Source: Pseudomonas sp. Irchel s3h17 (GTDB lineage: Bacteria > Pseudomonadota > Gammaproteobacteria > Pseudomonadales > Pseudomonadaceae). Taken from it: a stretch of DNA of 52,595 nt. The DNA lies in assembly GCF_900187505.1 (NCBI RefSeq), contig NZ_FYDL01000009.1:151091-203685 (forward strand), read 5' to 3'. A model generated the notes under the pieces. It did no database searches. It was not told where the DNA came from and worked only from the letters and a program-made list of their open reading frames with translations. Position numbers and translations under genes: made by a program. Shown here piece by piece: positions 45,197 through 52,595 of the stretch (the first letter of the stretch is position 1; every line of letters begins with the position of its first letter).

Positions 45197-45577
45197 TCAA
45201 GGATAGGCCAGCGTAATCAGGTAAGCCCCTGACGTCACTGGCTTGCCGGCACCGTCCACCAAGGCGTAGTGCTGGTCGTAGTAACGGCCATCCTGGGTCC
45301 TGTCGACCACCCGCTTCACGTCCACGCGGGAACGATCGAGCGCGCTGACCGAACGAACCGGCTCGACGCTCTGCACACTGACAGAGTCGCCGCCCGCACG
45401 GGTCGGACAGCCGTTGAACTCAAACGTCGAACTCGTCCCCATCCGGGAGCTGCAGCCCGGCTCGACAATACTGCCTTGAAACTGGATCACGCCCTGGCCC
45501 GACGGGGTAGCCGCCAGGCATGTGGCGTTCAGGGCAAACAGCAGGCTGATACCGACCGACAAACGTATACCGTTCAT
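45197..45577 (-). CDS. Orphan type 1 fimbrial-subunit-like protein
   Basis: 126 aa. Signal peptide MNGIRLSVGISLLFALNATCLA. The mature start PSGQGVIQFQGSIVEPGCSS is like chaperone-usher fimbrial subunits (G.I.F.G.IV...C), and the second Cys (FNGCPTRAG) would give the usual disulfide. The C-terminal YLITLAYP fits the subunit's last strand. It is shorter than a normal subunit and there is no chaperone or usher near it, so it may be a stand-alone periplasmic relative. AAGGAG lies upstream of ATG 45577. Confidence 0.7.
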   Translation of the reverse strand: MNGIRLSVGISLLFALNATCLAATPSGQGVIQFQGSIVEPGCSSRMGTSSTFEFNGCPTRAGGDSVSVQSVEPVRSVSALDRSRVDVKRVVDRTQDGRYYDQHYALVDGAGKPVTSGAYLITLAYP

Positions 45578-45796
45578 AATGAACGCTCCTTAAGGGGTGT
45601 AAGGACTACGTCGACAAGTCTGGCTGGAATCTTGAGTTTTTTTAGGGAATGTCTGATGTTTTTTTCGCGAGACCGTCAAAGGCACCTCATATCGCACTGA
45701 TTGCCGAACACAGGGCGGCAGCGATTGGCGCATCCCCCGGCACGCTGTCGCCGACATGACGTGAACCGGGCGGCCGGGCCTGGAATACCCGCCATG

Positions 45797-45831
45797 AAAA
45801 AACGCGACCCTCGTCCATCACGAAGGTCGCG
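45797..45831 (-). terminator. Rho-independent terminator of the EamA gene at 45838
   Basis: On the minus strand CGCGACC-x-TCGT type stem of about 12 bp with one mismatch (45831-45820 with 45814-45803), followed by six T (45802-45797). It starts 7 bp after the stop. Confidence 0.85.
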
Positions 45832-45837
45832 CCCGCA

Positions 45838-46701
45838 TCAGCCGGACTTGCGGAACACAAACACCAGCCCGACGATAATCAGCACCATCCCCAGCAGGCT
45901 CAGCGTCGCCAGCCGGTTGCCGAAGATCAGGTAGTCCATCACCGCGGTTACTGCGGGCACCAGGTAAAACAGGCTGGTGACGTTCACCAGGTTGCCACGG
46001 GCAATCAGGCGATACAGCAGCAAGGTGGCCAACAGCGACACCACCAGCCCCATCCACAACACCGGTACGATGAAGCCGACACTGTGTTCAAAGTGGAACG
46101 GCTGGAACGGCACGAACACCCCGCACAACAACAGCCCGGCCAGGTATTGCACTGGCAGCGTGCCCAGCGGGTTGTCAGTGATGCGCTTTTGCATGATGGA
46201 GCCTGCGGTCATGCTAACCAGCGCCAGCAAGCCATAGAGCATCCCGGCCAGCGACATCCCGGCCAGACCGATGCCCTGGTACACCACCATGATCAATCCC
46301 GCCAAGCCCAGCGCCAGGCCGAACATCCGGCTCCAGGAACGCTGACGCTCCATCAGCACCACGGTGAGAATCGGCTGCACTCCCATGATGGTCGCCATGA
46401 CCCCCGGGGTGACGTTGAGGTCCAGCGCCAACAGATAGAAAATCTGATAGGCGCCCAACAGCACCAGGCCGGTGGCCGCCGCATAGCGCAGCGACCGGCC
46501 CCCACGAGGCAGTTTGAGTTTGAACAACGGAACCAACAACACCAGCCCGCACAGGGCAATGGCAAAACGGATCAACAGGAACGCAAAGGGCGAGGCATGG
46601 GCCAGTCCCCACTTGGAGAAAATCGCCCCACTGCTCCAGAGCAGAACAAACAGACTCGTGGAGGCCGCCGCGAGTGCGGTCTTTTTGGAAATGAGCAACA
46701 T
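45838..46701 (-). CDS. DMT-superfamily (EamA) transporter
   Basis: 287 aa, ten hydrophobic segments (FVLLWSSGAIFSKWGLAHAS; LVVSLLATLLLYRLIARGN; VLIIVGLVFVFRKSG). ATG 46701 is preferred (AGGTGG 6 nt upstream); GTG 46710 is the longer alternative. WSSGAIFSKWGL marks it as a different branch from the EamA protein at 44228, so these two are not a recent duplication. Substrate unknown. Confidence 0.82.
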   Translation of the reverse strand: MLLISKKTALAAASTSLFVLLWSSGAIFSKWGLAHASPFAFLLIRFAIALCGLVLLVPLFKLKLPRGGRSLRYAAATGLVLLGAYQIFYLLALDLNVTPGVMATIMGVQPILTVVLMERQRSWSRMFGLALGLAGLIMVVYQGIGLAGMSLAGMLYGLLALVSMTAGSIMQKRITDNPLGTLPVQYLAGLLLCGVFVPFQPFHFEHSVGFIVPVLWMGLVVSLLATLLLYRLIARGNLVNVTSLFYLVPAVTAVMDYLIFGNRLATLSLLGMVLIIVGLVFVFRKSG

Positions 46702-46870
46702 GAAAACCACCTGTCATCAGGCAATAAGCCAACTCAGCCGAAGCCGAAATTCAGTTTTTTTGTGTTCAGGCAGGCACAGGGAGCAGCAGAAATGCCGATC
46801 AGCCCGAAATGCCGACACCTGGCGGTGGGACCACCGCGCACACTGGCGTGCGACTGACAGGAGGGGGGTA

Positions 46871-46930
46871 ATGACTGATCTGCCCTGGCTGCTGTTTCCC
46901 GCACGGCACGACGCCAGCGTTGACCGCTGA
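46871..46930 (+). CDS. Possible 19-aa micro-ORF with strong ribosome site
   Basis: AGGAGGGGGGTA directly precedes ATG 46871, an unusually strong site. The product would be MTDLPWLLFPARHDASVDR. No downstream gene on the plus strand follows that it could lead, so a leader-peptide role is unlikely. It could be a small protein or chance. Confidence 0.3.
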   Translation: MTDLPWLLFPARHDASVDR

Positions 46931-47010
46931 ATCGACTACCGCGTTGACGTGGAATGCAGGCATGGACTGATCTTTCTTGAAGAGAATAAAACGTCGGGCG
47001 CAACGCTCGA

Positions 47011-47036
47011 CGAGCGCTGACTATAACCAGCGCTCG
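47011..47036 (-). terminator. Hairpin downstream of lpxO
   Basis: CGAGCGCTG (47011-47019) and CAGCGCTCG (47028-47036), perfect 9-bp stem, 8-nt loop, 18 bp beyond the lpxO stop. No T-run on the minus strand. Confidence 0.5.
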
Positions 47037-47053
47037 ATACCTTTAGCAAGCAC

Positions 47054-47992
47054 TCAGCCAAACAACCAATAACCCGACGCCGTCAGCACCAGCACCGCCA
47101 GTACCGGCCGCAGAACGCGATACAGCAGCGGATGGCGGCGTTTCCATTGTTTGAAGGCCGCGCTGAAGGTGTCGCTGGAGCGCTTGCTCCAGGCGTAGAC
47201 ACGATTGATGCCACCCACGCGTTCGTCATCCAGGTTTTGCGGCGCCGTCGCACGGCCCAGCAGGCCACTGACCCAACGGTTGATACGGGTCATCACGCCA
47301 TTGCTCAGCGGTCGCTCGATGTCGCAGAACAGGATCACCCGGGTCATCTCGGTTTCGTTCTTGACCCAGTGCACGTAGGTTTCATCGAACATCACGTCTT
47401 CGCCATCACGCCAGGCATAGGCCTGGCCGTCGACAAAAATCCGGCAGTGATCGGAATTGGGGGTGCACAGCCCCAAGTGATAACGCAGGGAACCGGCGAA
47501 GGGATCGCGGTGCGGGTTGAGGTGACTGCCACCCGGCAGCAGGGCGAACATCGCGCCTTTGACATTGGGAATGCGGCCGACCAGTTCGACAGTCCTGGGG
47601 CACAGGGCGACGGCAGAGGGCAGTGGCTGGTCGTACCACTTGAGATAGAAACGCTTCCAGCCTTTCTTGAAGAACGAACCGAATCCGGCGTCGTTGTTGT
47701 GCTCGGCGGCGCGAATATAGCCCTCGTCAAACAGGTGCAGGGCTTCGTCGCGAATGACTTCCCAGTTGTCCTTGAGCACATCCAGTTCCGGAAACCTGCT
47801 GCGGTCCAGATAGGGCCTGGAAGGCACGCCGGAAAACAGGTACATCAAGGCGTTGTAGGGCGCGAACAAGGCAGAGTGGTTGACGAACTGGCGCAAGACC
47901 GGCAATCGAGCCTTGCCACGCCAATGCACATAAAGGGTACTACTCACAAACAGCAGTAATAGTGAGGCCTTGGCGGCGAACGAAAAGGTCAT
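47054..47992 (-). CDS. lpxO: LpxO-like lipid A hydroxylase (aspartyl/asparaginyl beta-hydroxylase family)
   Basis: Fe(II)/2-oxoglutarate dioxygenase of 312 aa that adds a 2-OH to a secondary acyl chain of lipid A at the inner membrane. N-terminal membrane anchor (about 5-22: FAAKASLLLLFVSSTLYVHW). Iron ligands His161-x-Asp163 (GSHLNPHRDPF) and His208 (ETYVHWVKNE); the 2-oxoglutarate Arg is in MTRVIL. A second hydrophobic segment near the C-terminus (VLAVLVLTASGYWLFG) is typical. AAGGAG precedes ATG 47992. Pseudomonads often have two LpxO copies; this is one. Confidence 0.88.
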   Translation of the reverse strand: MTFSFAAKASLLLLFVSSTLYVHWRGKARLPVLRQFVNHSALFAPYNALMYLFSGVPSRPYLDRSRFPELDVLKDNWEVIRDEALHLFDEGYIRAAEHNNDAGFGSFFKKGWKRFYLKWYDQPLPSAVALCPRTVELVGRIPNVKGAMFALLPGGSHLNPHRDPFAGSLRYHLGLCTPNSDHCRIFVDGQAYAWRDGEDVMFDETYVHWVKNETEMTRVILFCDIERPLSNGVMTRINRWVSGLLGRATAPQNLDDERVGGINRVYAWSKRSSDTFSAAFKQWKRRHPLLYRVLRPVLAVLVLTASGYWLFG

Positions 47993-48181
47993 GCAACAGC
48001 TCCTTGGTAGTAAACATTACTGCACCTCGCCATTTACCCGACGAGGCAAGTTGCCATGATAAACACTGGCGACCTTGCAAAAAACCACACATCTGAACAA
48101 TCAGTGTTGAGGATTGCGCAACAAAGCATTTACTAACATCAAGCTGCTGAACGCGGGCTGTCGCGGATCAAGCCAGCCCTT

Positions 48182-48209
48182 GTGGCGAGAGCGCGGGCTC
48201 ACTCGCCAC
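48182..48209. repeat. Degenerate single REP next to cysK
   Basis: GTGGCGAG at 48182 and CGCCAC at 48209 enclose a diverged core (AGCGCGGGCTCACT). It matches only the outer parts of the GTGGCGAG family and lies 15 bp from the cysK stop. Confidence 0.6.
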
Positions 48210-48223
48210 ACAGACACCCTGGA

Positions 48224-49198
48224 TTACTGCTGGTTTTCCTGCTCGGTGAACAAGTCGCTGAACAGCATGCTCGACAGGTAACGCTCGCCGGAATCGGGCA
48301 GGATCACCACGATGGTCTTGCCTTGCATCTCCGGGGTTTCCGCCAGGCGCACGGCAACCGCCATCGCGGCACCACAGGAAATACCGCACAGAATGCCTTC
48401 TTCCTGCATCAGGCGCAGGGCCATGGCCTTGGACTCTTCATCGCTGACCAGCTCAACCCGGTCTACTATCGACAGATCGAGGTTCTTCGGCACAAATCCG
48501 GCACCGATGCCCTGGATCTTGTGCGGGCTTGGCTTGATTTCATCGCCGGCCAGGGCCTGGGTGATCACAGGCGAAACCACGGGTTCCACCGCCACCGACA
48601 GGATCGGCTTGCCCTGGGTGTTCTTGATGTAGCGCGACACACCGGTAATGGTGCCGCCGGTACCCACGCCGGCGACCAGCACATCGATCGCGCCGTCGGT
48701 GTCGCTCCAGATTTCCGGGCCGGTGGTCTTTTCATGAATCGCCGGGTTGGCCGGGTTATCGAACTGCTGTGGCATAAAGTAGCTGGCCGGGTCACTGGCC
48801 ACGATGTCCGCCGCCTTTTCAATGGCGCCCTTCATGCCTTTGGCAGGCTCAGTGAGCACCAGTTCGGCGCCCAGGGCCTTGAGCACCTTGCGACGCTCGA
48901 TGCTCATGGAGGCCGGCATGGTCAGCATCAGCTTGTAGCCGCGCGCGGCCGCCACGAAGGCCAGGCCGATGCCGGTATTACCCGAAGTCGGCTCGACGAT
49001 GGTCATGCCCGGCTTGAGCTTGCCACTGCTTTCAGCGTCCCAGATCATGTTCGCGCCAATACGGCACTTGACCGAGTAACCTGGATTACGCCCTTCGATC
49101 TTGGCCAGGATAGTCACGCCACGGGGCGCAATACGATTGATCTGCACCAACGGCGTATTGCCAATGGAATGGGCGTTGTCAGCGAAAATACGGCTCAT
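48224..49198 (-). CDS. cysK: Cysteine synthase A (O-acetylserine sulfhydrylase)
   Basis: PLP enzyme of 324 aa making cysteine from O-acetylserine and sulfide. PLP lysine Lys44 in NPGYSVKCR, substrate loop [12 protein letters not shown], phosphate loop [14 protein letters not shown], and [12 protein letters not shown]. Start 49198 ([19 protein letters not shown]) has AAGGACC upstream; the longer frame is not needed. The C-terminal [13 protein letters not shown] is longer than in CysM, supporting CysK. Divergent from the MoxR operon. Confidence 0.93.
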   Translation of the reverse strand: MSRIFADNAHSIGNTPLVQINRIAPRGVTILAKIEGRNPGYSVKCRIGANMIWDAESSGKLKPGMTIVEPTSGNTGIGLAFVAAARGYKLMLTMPASMSIERRKVLKALGAELVLTEPAKGMKGAIEKAADIVASDPASYFMPQQFDNPANPAIHEKTTGPEIWSDTDGAIDVLVAGVGTGGTITGVSRYIKNTQGKPILSVAVEPVVSPVITQALAGDEIKPSPHKIQGIGAGFVPKNLDLSIVDRVELVSDEESKAMALRLMQEEGILCGISCGAAMAVAVRLAETPEMQGKTIVVILPDSGERYLSSMLFSDLFTEQENQQ

Positions 49199-49569
49199 GG
49201 CTGGGTCCTTGTGCAGCGTTGGAGAAGCCTTCAAGGGTATGCCTCGCGCCACGGTGCGTCCAGCCGTCGTAGCTTGGCCGTACATCGGCAAACACACACT
49301 CGTCCTGTAACGATTGCAAGCGCGCAAAGCGATGCCAATCATCAGGCCTGTTCAATGCCTCTTGCTGATTTTTGAGAGGAGTCAGCGCCAATCTGACTGT
49401 TAATACGGGCCAGGAACCCTGACCGAGTCAACATGTGACGCCCCATTCAGAGACTGAATAAGCCGTCTGCGTTCACAGTCGACCGGGCGCCGCGTTATAG
49501 TCGGGCATGACATTTTATTTCGCCCGCCCTGCCCGGTGCTGGTCGGCGTCACCGTTCGAGGAATTACCG
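49199..49569. other. Intergenic region between cysK and moxR
   Basis: 371 bp between divergent genes. A fair promoter for moxR is TTCACA (49472-49477) - 18 bp - TATAGT (49496-49501). Toward cysK no clear promoter is seen, and no CysB-like site could be recognised with confidence. No gene. Confidence 0.45.
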
Positions 49570-50415
49570 ATGAAGTTCGAAGGCACCCGTGCATACGTCG
49601 CCACCGATGACCTGAAGCTGGCGGTCAACGCCGCCATCACCCTGGAGCGGCCATTGCTGGTCAAGGGCGAGCCAGGTACCGGCAAGACCATGCTCGCCGA
49701 GCAGTTGGCCGAATCCTTCGGTGCCAGGCTGATCACCTGGCACATCAAGTCCACCACCAAGGCCCACCAGGGTCTGTACGAGTACGACGCGGTCAGCCGC
49801 CTGCGCGACTCGCAACTGGGTAACGAGAAGGTCCACGACATCCGCAACTACCTGAAGAAAGGCAAGCTGTGGGAAGCCTTCGAGTCGGATGAGCGGGTGA
49901 TCCTGCTGATCGACGAAATCGACAAGGCCGACATCGAGTTCCCCAACGACCTGCTGCAAGAACTCGACAAGATGGAGTTCTACGTCTACGAGATCGACGA
50001 GACCATCAAGGCCAAGCAGCGTCCGATCATCATCATTACCTCCAACAACGAGAAAGAACTGCCCGACGCGTTCCTGCGCCGCTGCTTCTTCCACTACATC
50101 GCCTTCCCGGACCGCCCCACCCTGCAAAAGATCGTCGACGTGCACTATCCGGACATCAAGAAGGACCTGGTCAGCGAGGCGCTGGACGTGTTCTTCGACG
50201 TGCGCAAGGTGCCGGGCCTGAAGAAGAAGCCGTCGACCTCGGAACTGGTGGACTGGCTCAAGTTGCTGATGGCCGACAACATCGGTGAAGCGGTGCTGCG
50301 CGAGCGCGATCCGACCAAGGCCATCCCGCCGCTGGCCGGTGCCCTGGTCAAGAACGAACAGGACGTGCAATTGCTTGAGCGCCTGGCGTTCATGAGTCGT
50401 CGCGGCACGCGTTAA
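49570..50415 (+). CDS. MoxR-family AAA+ ATPase
   Basis: 281 aa. Walker A GEPGTGKT (33-40), Walker B LLIDEIDKAD (about 118-127), sensor and arginine-finger region SNNEKELPDAFLRRCFF. It starts MKFEGTRAYVATDDLKLAVN. GAGGAAT lies 7 nt upstream of ATG 49570; an earlier in-frame start at 49507 is not needed. MoxR ATPases work as chaperones with a VWA-domain partner, and such a gene follows 33 bp downstream. Client protein unknown. Confidence 0.9.
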   Translation: MKFEGTRAYVATDDLKLAVNAAITLERPLLVKGEPGTGKTMLAEQLAESFGARLITWHIKSTTKAHQGLYEYDAVSRLRDSQLGNEKVHDIRNYLKKGKLWEAFESDERVILLIDEIDKADIEFPNDLLQELDKMEFYVYEIDETIKAKQRPIIIITSNNEKELPDAFLRRCFFHYIAFPDRPTLQKIVDVHYPDIKKDLVSEALDVFFDVRKVPGLKKKPSTSELVDWLKLLMADNIGEAVLRERDPTKAIPPLAGALVKNEQDVQLLERLAFMSRRGTR

Positions 50416-50448
50416 GCCCTCTGTTCAACAAGAGCGAGGGCGATAGCC

Positions 50449-51627
50449 ATGCTGCTTAACCTGTTCAATGAAATGCGCGCCGCCAAGGTACCGGTGTCGG
50501 TGCGCGAGCTGCTGGACCTGATCAACGCGCTGAAGCAGCGCGTGACCTTCGCCGACATGGACGAGTTCTATTACTTGTCGCGGGCGATTCTGGTGAAGGA
50601 CGAGCGGCATTTCGACAAGTTCGACCGGGCGTTCGGCGCCTACTTCAATGGCCTGGAAAAACTCGACGACCACCTGCAGGCACTGATCCCCGAGGACTGG
50701 CTGCGCAAGGAATTCGAACGTTCGCTGACCGATGAGGAACGGGCGCAGATCCAGTCCCTGGGCGGCCTGGACAAGCTGATCGAAGAGTTCAAGAAACGCC
50801 TGGAAGAACAGAAGGAACGCCACGCCGGTGGCAACAAGTGGATCGGCACCGGCGGCACCAGCCCGTTCGGTTCCGGCGGCTTCAACCCGGAAGGCATCCG
50901 GGTGGGCGATGCCGGCAAGCGCCAGGGCCGTGCGGTCAAGGTCTGGGATCAGCGCGAATACAAGAACCTCGACGATCAGGTCGAGCTAGGGACGCGCAAC
51001 ATCAAGGTGGCCCTGCGCCGGCTGCGCAAGTTTGCCCGCCAGGGCGCCGCGGACGAGCTGGACATCGATGGCACCATCGACCACACCGCCCGCGATGCCG
51101 GCCTGCTGAACATCCAGATGCGTCCGGAGCGACGCAACAACATCAAGTTGTTGCTGCTGTTCGATATCGGCGGTTCGATGGATGCCCACGTGAAGATCTG
51201 CGAGGAGCTGTTCTCGGCCTGCAAGACCGAGTTCAAGCACCTGGAGTACTACTACTTCCACAACTTCGTCTACGAGTCGGTGTGGAAGAACAACATGCGC
51301 CGTGGCTCGGAGCGCACCTCGACCATGGACTTGCTGCACAAGTACGGTGCCGACTACAAAGTGATTTTCGTCGGTGACGCCGCGATGGCGCCTTACGAAA
51401 TCACCCAGCCCGGTGGCAGCGTCGAACACTGGAACGAAGAAGCCGGCTACGTCTGGATGCAGCGGTTCATGGAAAAGTACAAGAAACTCATCTGGATCAA
51501 CCCGTACCCGAAAGACACCTGGGGCTACACCAGTTCGACCAACATCGTTCGCGACCTGATCGAAGACCAGATGTACCCGCTGACCCTGCGCGGGCTGGAA
51601 GAAGGGATGCGGTTTCTCTCCAAATGA
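50449..51627 (+). CDS. VWA/CoxE-like partner of the MoxR ATPase
   Basis: 392 aa cytoplasmic protein. N-terminal helical part (LLNLFNEMRAAKVPVSVREL), a Gly-rich linker (TGGTSPFGSGGFNPEG), then the VWA domain starting LLLLFDIGGSMDAH. The MIDAS motif is DIGGS instead of DxSxS, with later Thr and Asp (STMDLL; FVGDAAM) in place. It ends LRGLEEGMRFLSK. Co-transcribed with moxR. Its 3' tail has been copied, with a REPIN, into a tandem array immediately downstream. The stop at 51625-51627 is intact. Confidence 0.88.
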   Translation: MLLNLFNEMRAAKVPVSVRELLDLINALKQRVTFADMDEFYYLSRAILVKDERHFDKFDRAFGAYFNGLEKLDDHLQALIPEDWLRKEFERSLTDEERAQIQSLGGLDKLIEEFKKRLEEQKERHAGGNKWIGTGGTSPFGSGGFNPEGIRVGDAGKRQGRAVKVWDQREYKNLDDQVELGTRNIKVALRRLRKFARQGAADELDIDGTIDHTARDAGLLNIQMRPERRNNIKLLLLFDIGGSMDAHVKICEELFSACKTEFKHLEYYYFHNFVYESVWKNNMRRGSERTSTMDLLHKYGADYKVIFVGDAAMAPYEITQPGGSVEHWNEEAGYVWMQRFMEKYKKLIWINPYPKDTWGYTSSTNIVRDLIEDQMYPLTLRGLEEGMRFLSK

Positions 51628-52595
51628 ACCCTCTCCAAGCGAGTACCCCGTCTGTGGCGAGGGAGCTTGCTCCCGCTGGGGTGAAAAGCGCCCCCAACAA
51701 GGCTGTTGCGGTCTTTCAGAAAGACCTCGGCAACCGGTTGTGGGGCTGCTGCGCAGCCCAGCGGGAGCAAGCTCCCTCGCCACGGGTTCTGCGGTGTCCA
51801 GAGATGTTCGAAGACCCGCTGTACCCACTGACCTCGCGCGGGCTGGAAGAAGGGATGCGGTTTCTCTCCAAATGACCCCCTCCAAGAGTACCCCGTCTGT
51901 GGCGAGGGAGCTTGCTCCCGCTGGGGTGCAAAGCGCCCCCAACAAGGCTGTCTCGGTCTTTCAGAAAGACCTCGGCCAGCGTTTGTGGGGCTGCTGCGCA
52001 GCCCAGCGGGAGCAAGCTCCCTCGCCACGGGTTCTGCGGTGTCCAGAGATGATCGAAGGCCCGCGGTATCCGCTGACCTCGCGCGGGCTGGAAGAAGGGA
52101 TGCGGTTTCTCTCCAAATGACCCCCTCCAAGAGAGTACCCCGTCTGTGGCGAGGGAGCTTGCTCCCGCTGGGGTGCAAAGCGCCCCCAACAAGGCTGTTG
52201 CGGTCTTTCAGAAAGACCTCGGCAACCGGTTGTAGGGCTGCCTCGCAGCCCAGCGGGAGCAAGCTCCCTCGCCACGGGTTCTGTGGTGTCCAGAGATGTT
52301 CGAAGGCCCGCGGTATCCGCTGACCTCGCGCGGGCTGGAAGAAGGGATGCGGTTTCTCTCCAAGTGAACCCTCTCCAAGCGAGTACCCCGTCTGTGGCGA
52401 GGGAGCTTGCTCCCGCTGGGGTGCAAAGCGCCCCCAACAAGGCTGTTGCGGTCTTTCAGAAAGACCTCGGCCAGCGTTTGTGGGGCTGCTGCGCAGCCCA
52501 GCGGGAGCAAGCTCCCTCGCCACGGGTTCTGCGGTGTCCAGAGATGATCGAAGGCCCGCGGTATCCGCTGACCTCGCGCGGGCTGGAAGAAGGGT
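51561..52595 (+). repeat. Tandem array: VWA-gene 3' tail plus REPIN, about 247 bp per unit, running off the right edge
   Basis: GGGCTGGAAGAAGGG recurs at 51592 (in the gene), 51840, 52085, 52332 and 52580: periods 248, 245, 247 and 248. Between the tails stand four REPINs of exactly 130 bp: 51654-51783, 51899-52028, 52146-52275 and 52394-52523. Each downstream tail carries ATG + 23 codons ending in LSK-stop (51804-51875, 52049-52120, 52296-52367; the last runs to the edge at 52544-52595). All copies share changes not found in the gene (ACCTCGCGC for ACCCTGCGC), so the array grew from one already diverged copy. Confidence 0.95.

Larger units (their letters stand above)
46702..47053. other. Intergenic region between the EamA gene and lpxO
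   Basis: 352 bp. It holds a possible 19-codon frame with an exceptionally strong Shine-Dalgarno (46871-46930, listed separately) and a hairpin at 47011-47036. Nothing else gene-like is seen. Confidence 0.5.

Noticed and set aside
51654..52523. CRISPR array
   Set aside because: The regular spacing is due to tandem units whose spacers are themselves repeats; no short identical repeats with unique spacers and no cas genes.
1..52595. RAYT (REP-associated tyrosine transposase) gene
   Set aside because: None of the frames looks like a Y1 transposase, so the enzyme for these REPs must be elsewhere.
1..52595. tRNA, rRNA or known small RNA genes
   Set aside because: I looked for cloverleaf and CCA-type ends in the gaps and recognised none; most gaps hold REPs, terminators or nothing.

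Overview
The window is chromosomal DNA from a fluorescent Pseudomonas, most likely the P. fluorescens group. The reasons are the lapA/lapEBC layout, the 4-guanidinobutyrate block (gbuR-gbuA-permeases), GC-rich codon use, and two Pseudomonas-type REP families scattered between genes. Nearly every gene is a recognisable core or accessory Pseudomonas gene. I see no phage, plasmid, CRISPR or tRNA/rRNA locus. The unusual material lies in repeats, broken genes and small proteins.

Left part (1-9432): the 5' half of a giant LapA-type biofilm adhesin runs off the left edge on the minus strand. It has an N-terminal retention module, a TAAG cleavage motif and 248-residue repeats. Divergent from it lies its type I secretion operon lapE-lapB-lapC. 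The 3' end of lapC has been tandemly copied together with a REPIN (a pair of inverted REP sequences). From 9441 to 16874 come a DTW-domain tRNA-modification enzyme, gbuR, a perfect palindromic candidate operator, gbuA, an NTF2-like gene broken by a 7-bp tandem duplication, an NCS1 permease, a sodium/solute symporter, a metallo-beta-lactamase-fold hydrolase and a small ACP-like protein.

Middle (16972-33294): a 42-residue small protein, the first of four DMT (EamA) exporters, a 194-bp MITE-like element with a REPIN inside it, a CvfB-like S1 protein, a 62-residue SutA-tail-like protein, a TorF-like porin, a DUF6279 lipoprotein, a DUF899 protein, a DEAD-box helicase, a YbdG-type MscS channel, an azoreductase, a LysR regulator with an alpha/beta hydrolase, a periplasmic cyclophilin, an ABC exporter and aquaporin Z.

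Right part (33315-52595): a DUF482 acyltransferase-like protein; an OprP/OprO-type porin that has lost its signal peptide; a translationally coupled ketoacyl synthase / ECF sigma / zinc-finger anti-sigma operon; hrpA, aceK, two more DMT exporters, an orphan fimbrial-like subunit, lpxO, cysK, and a MoxR ATPase with its VWA partner. The VWA gene tail is copied at least four more times with a REPIN in each unit. The period of about 247 bp is nearly the same as in the lapC array. These two arrays, built the same way at two unrelated genes, are the most unusual feature of the window.
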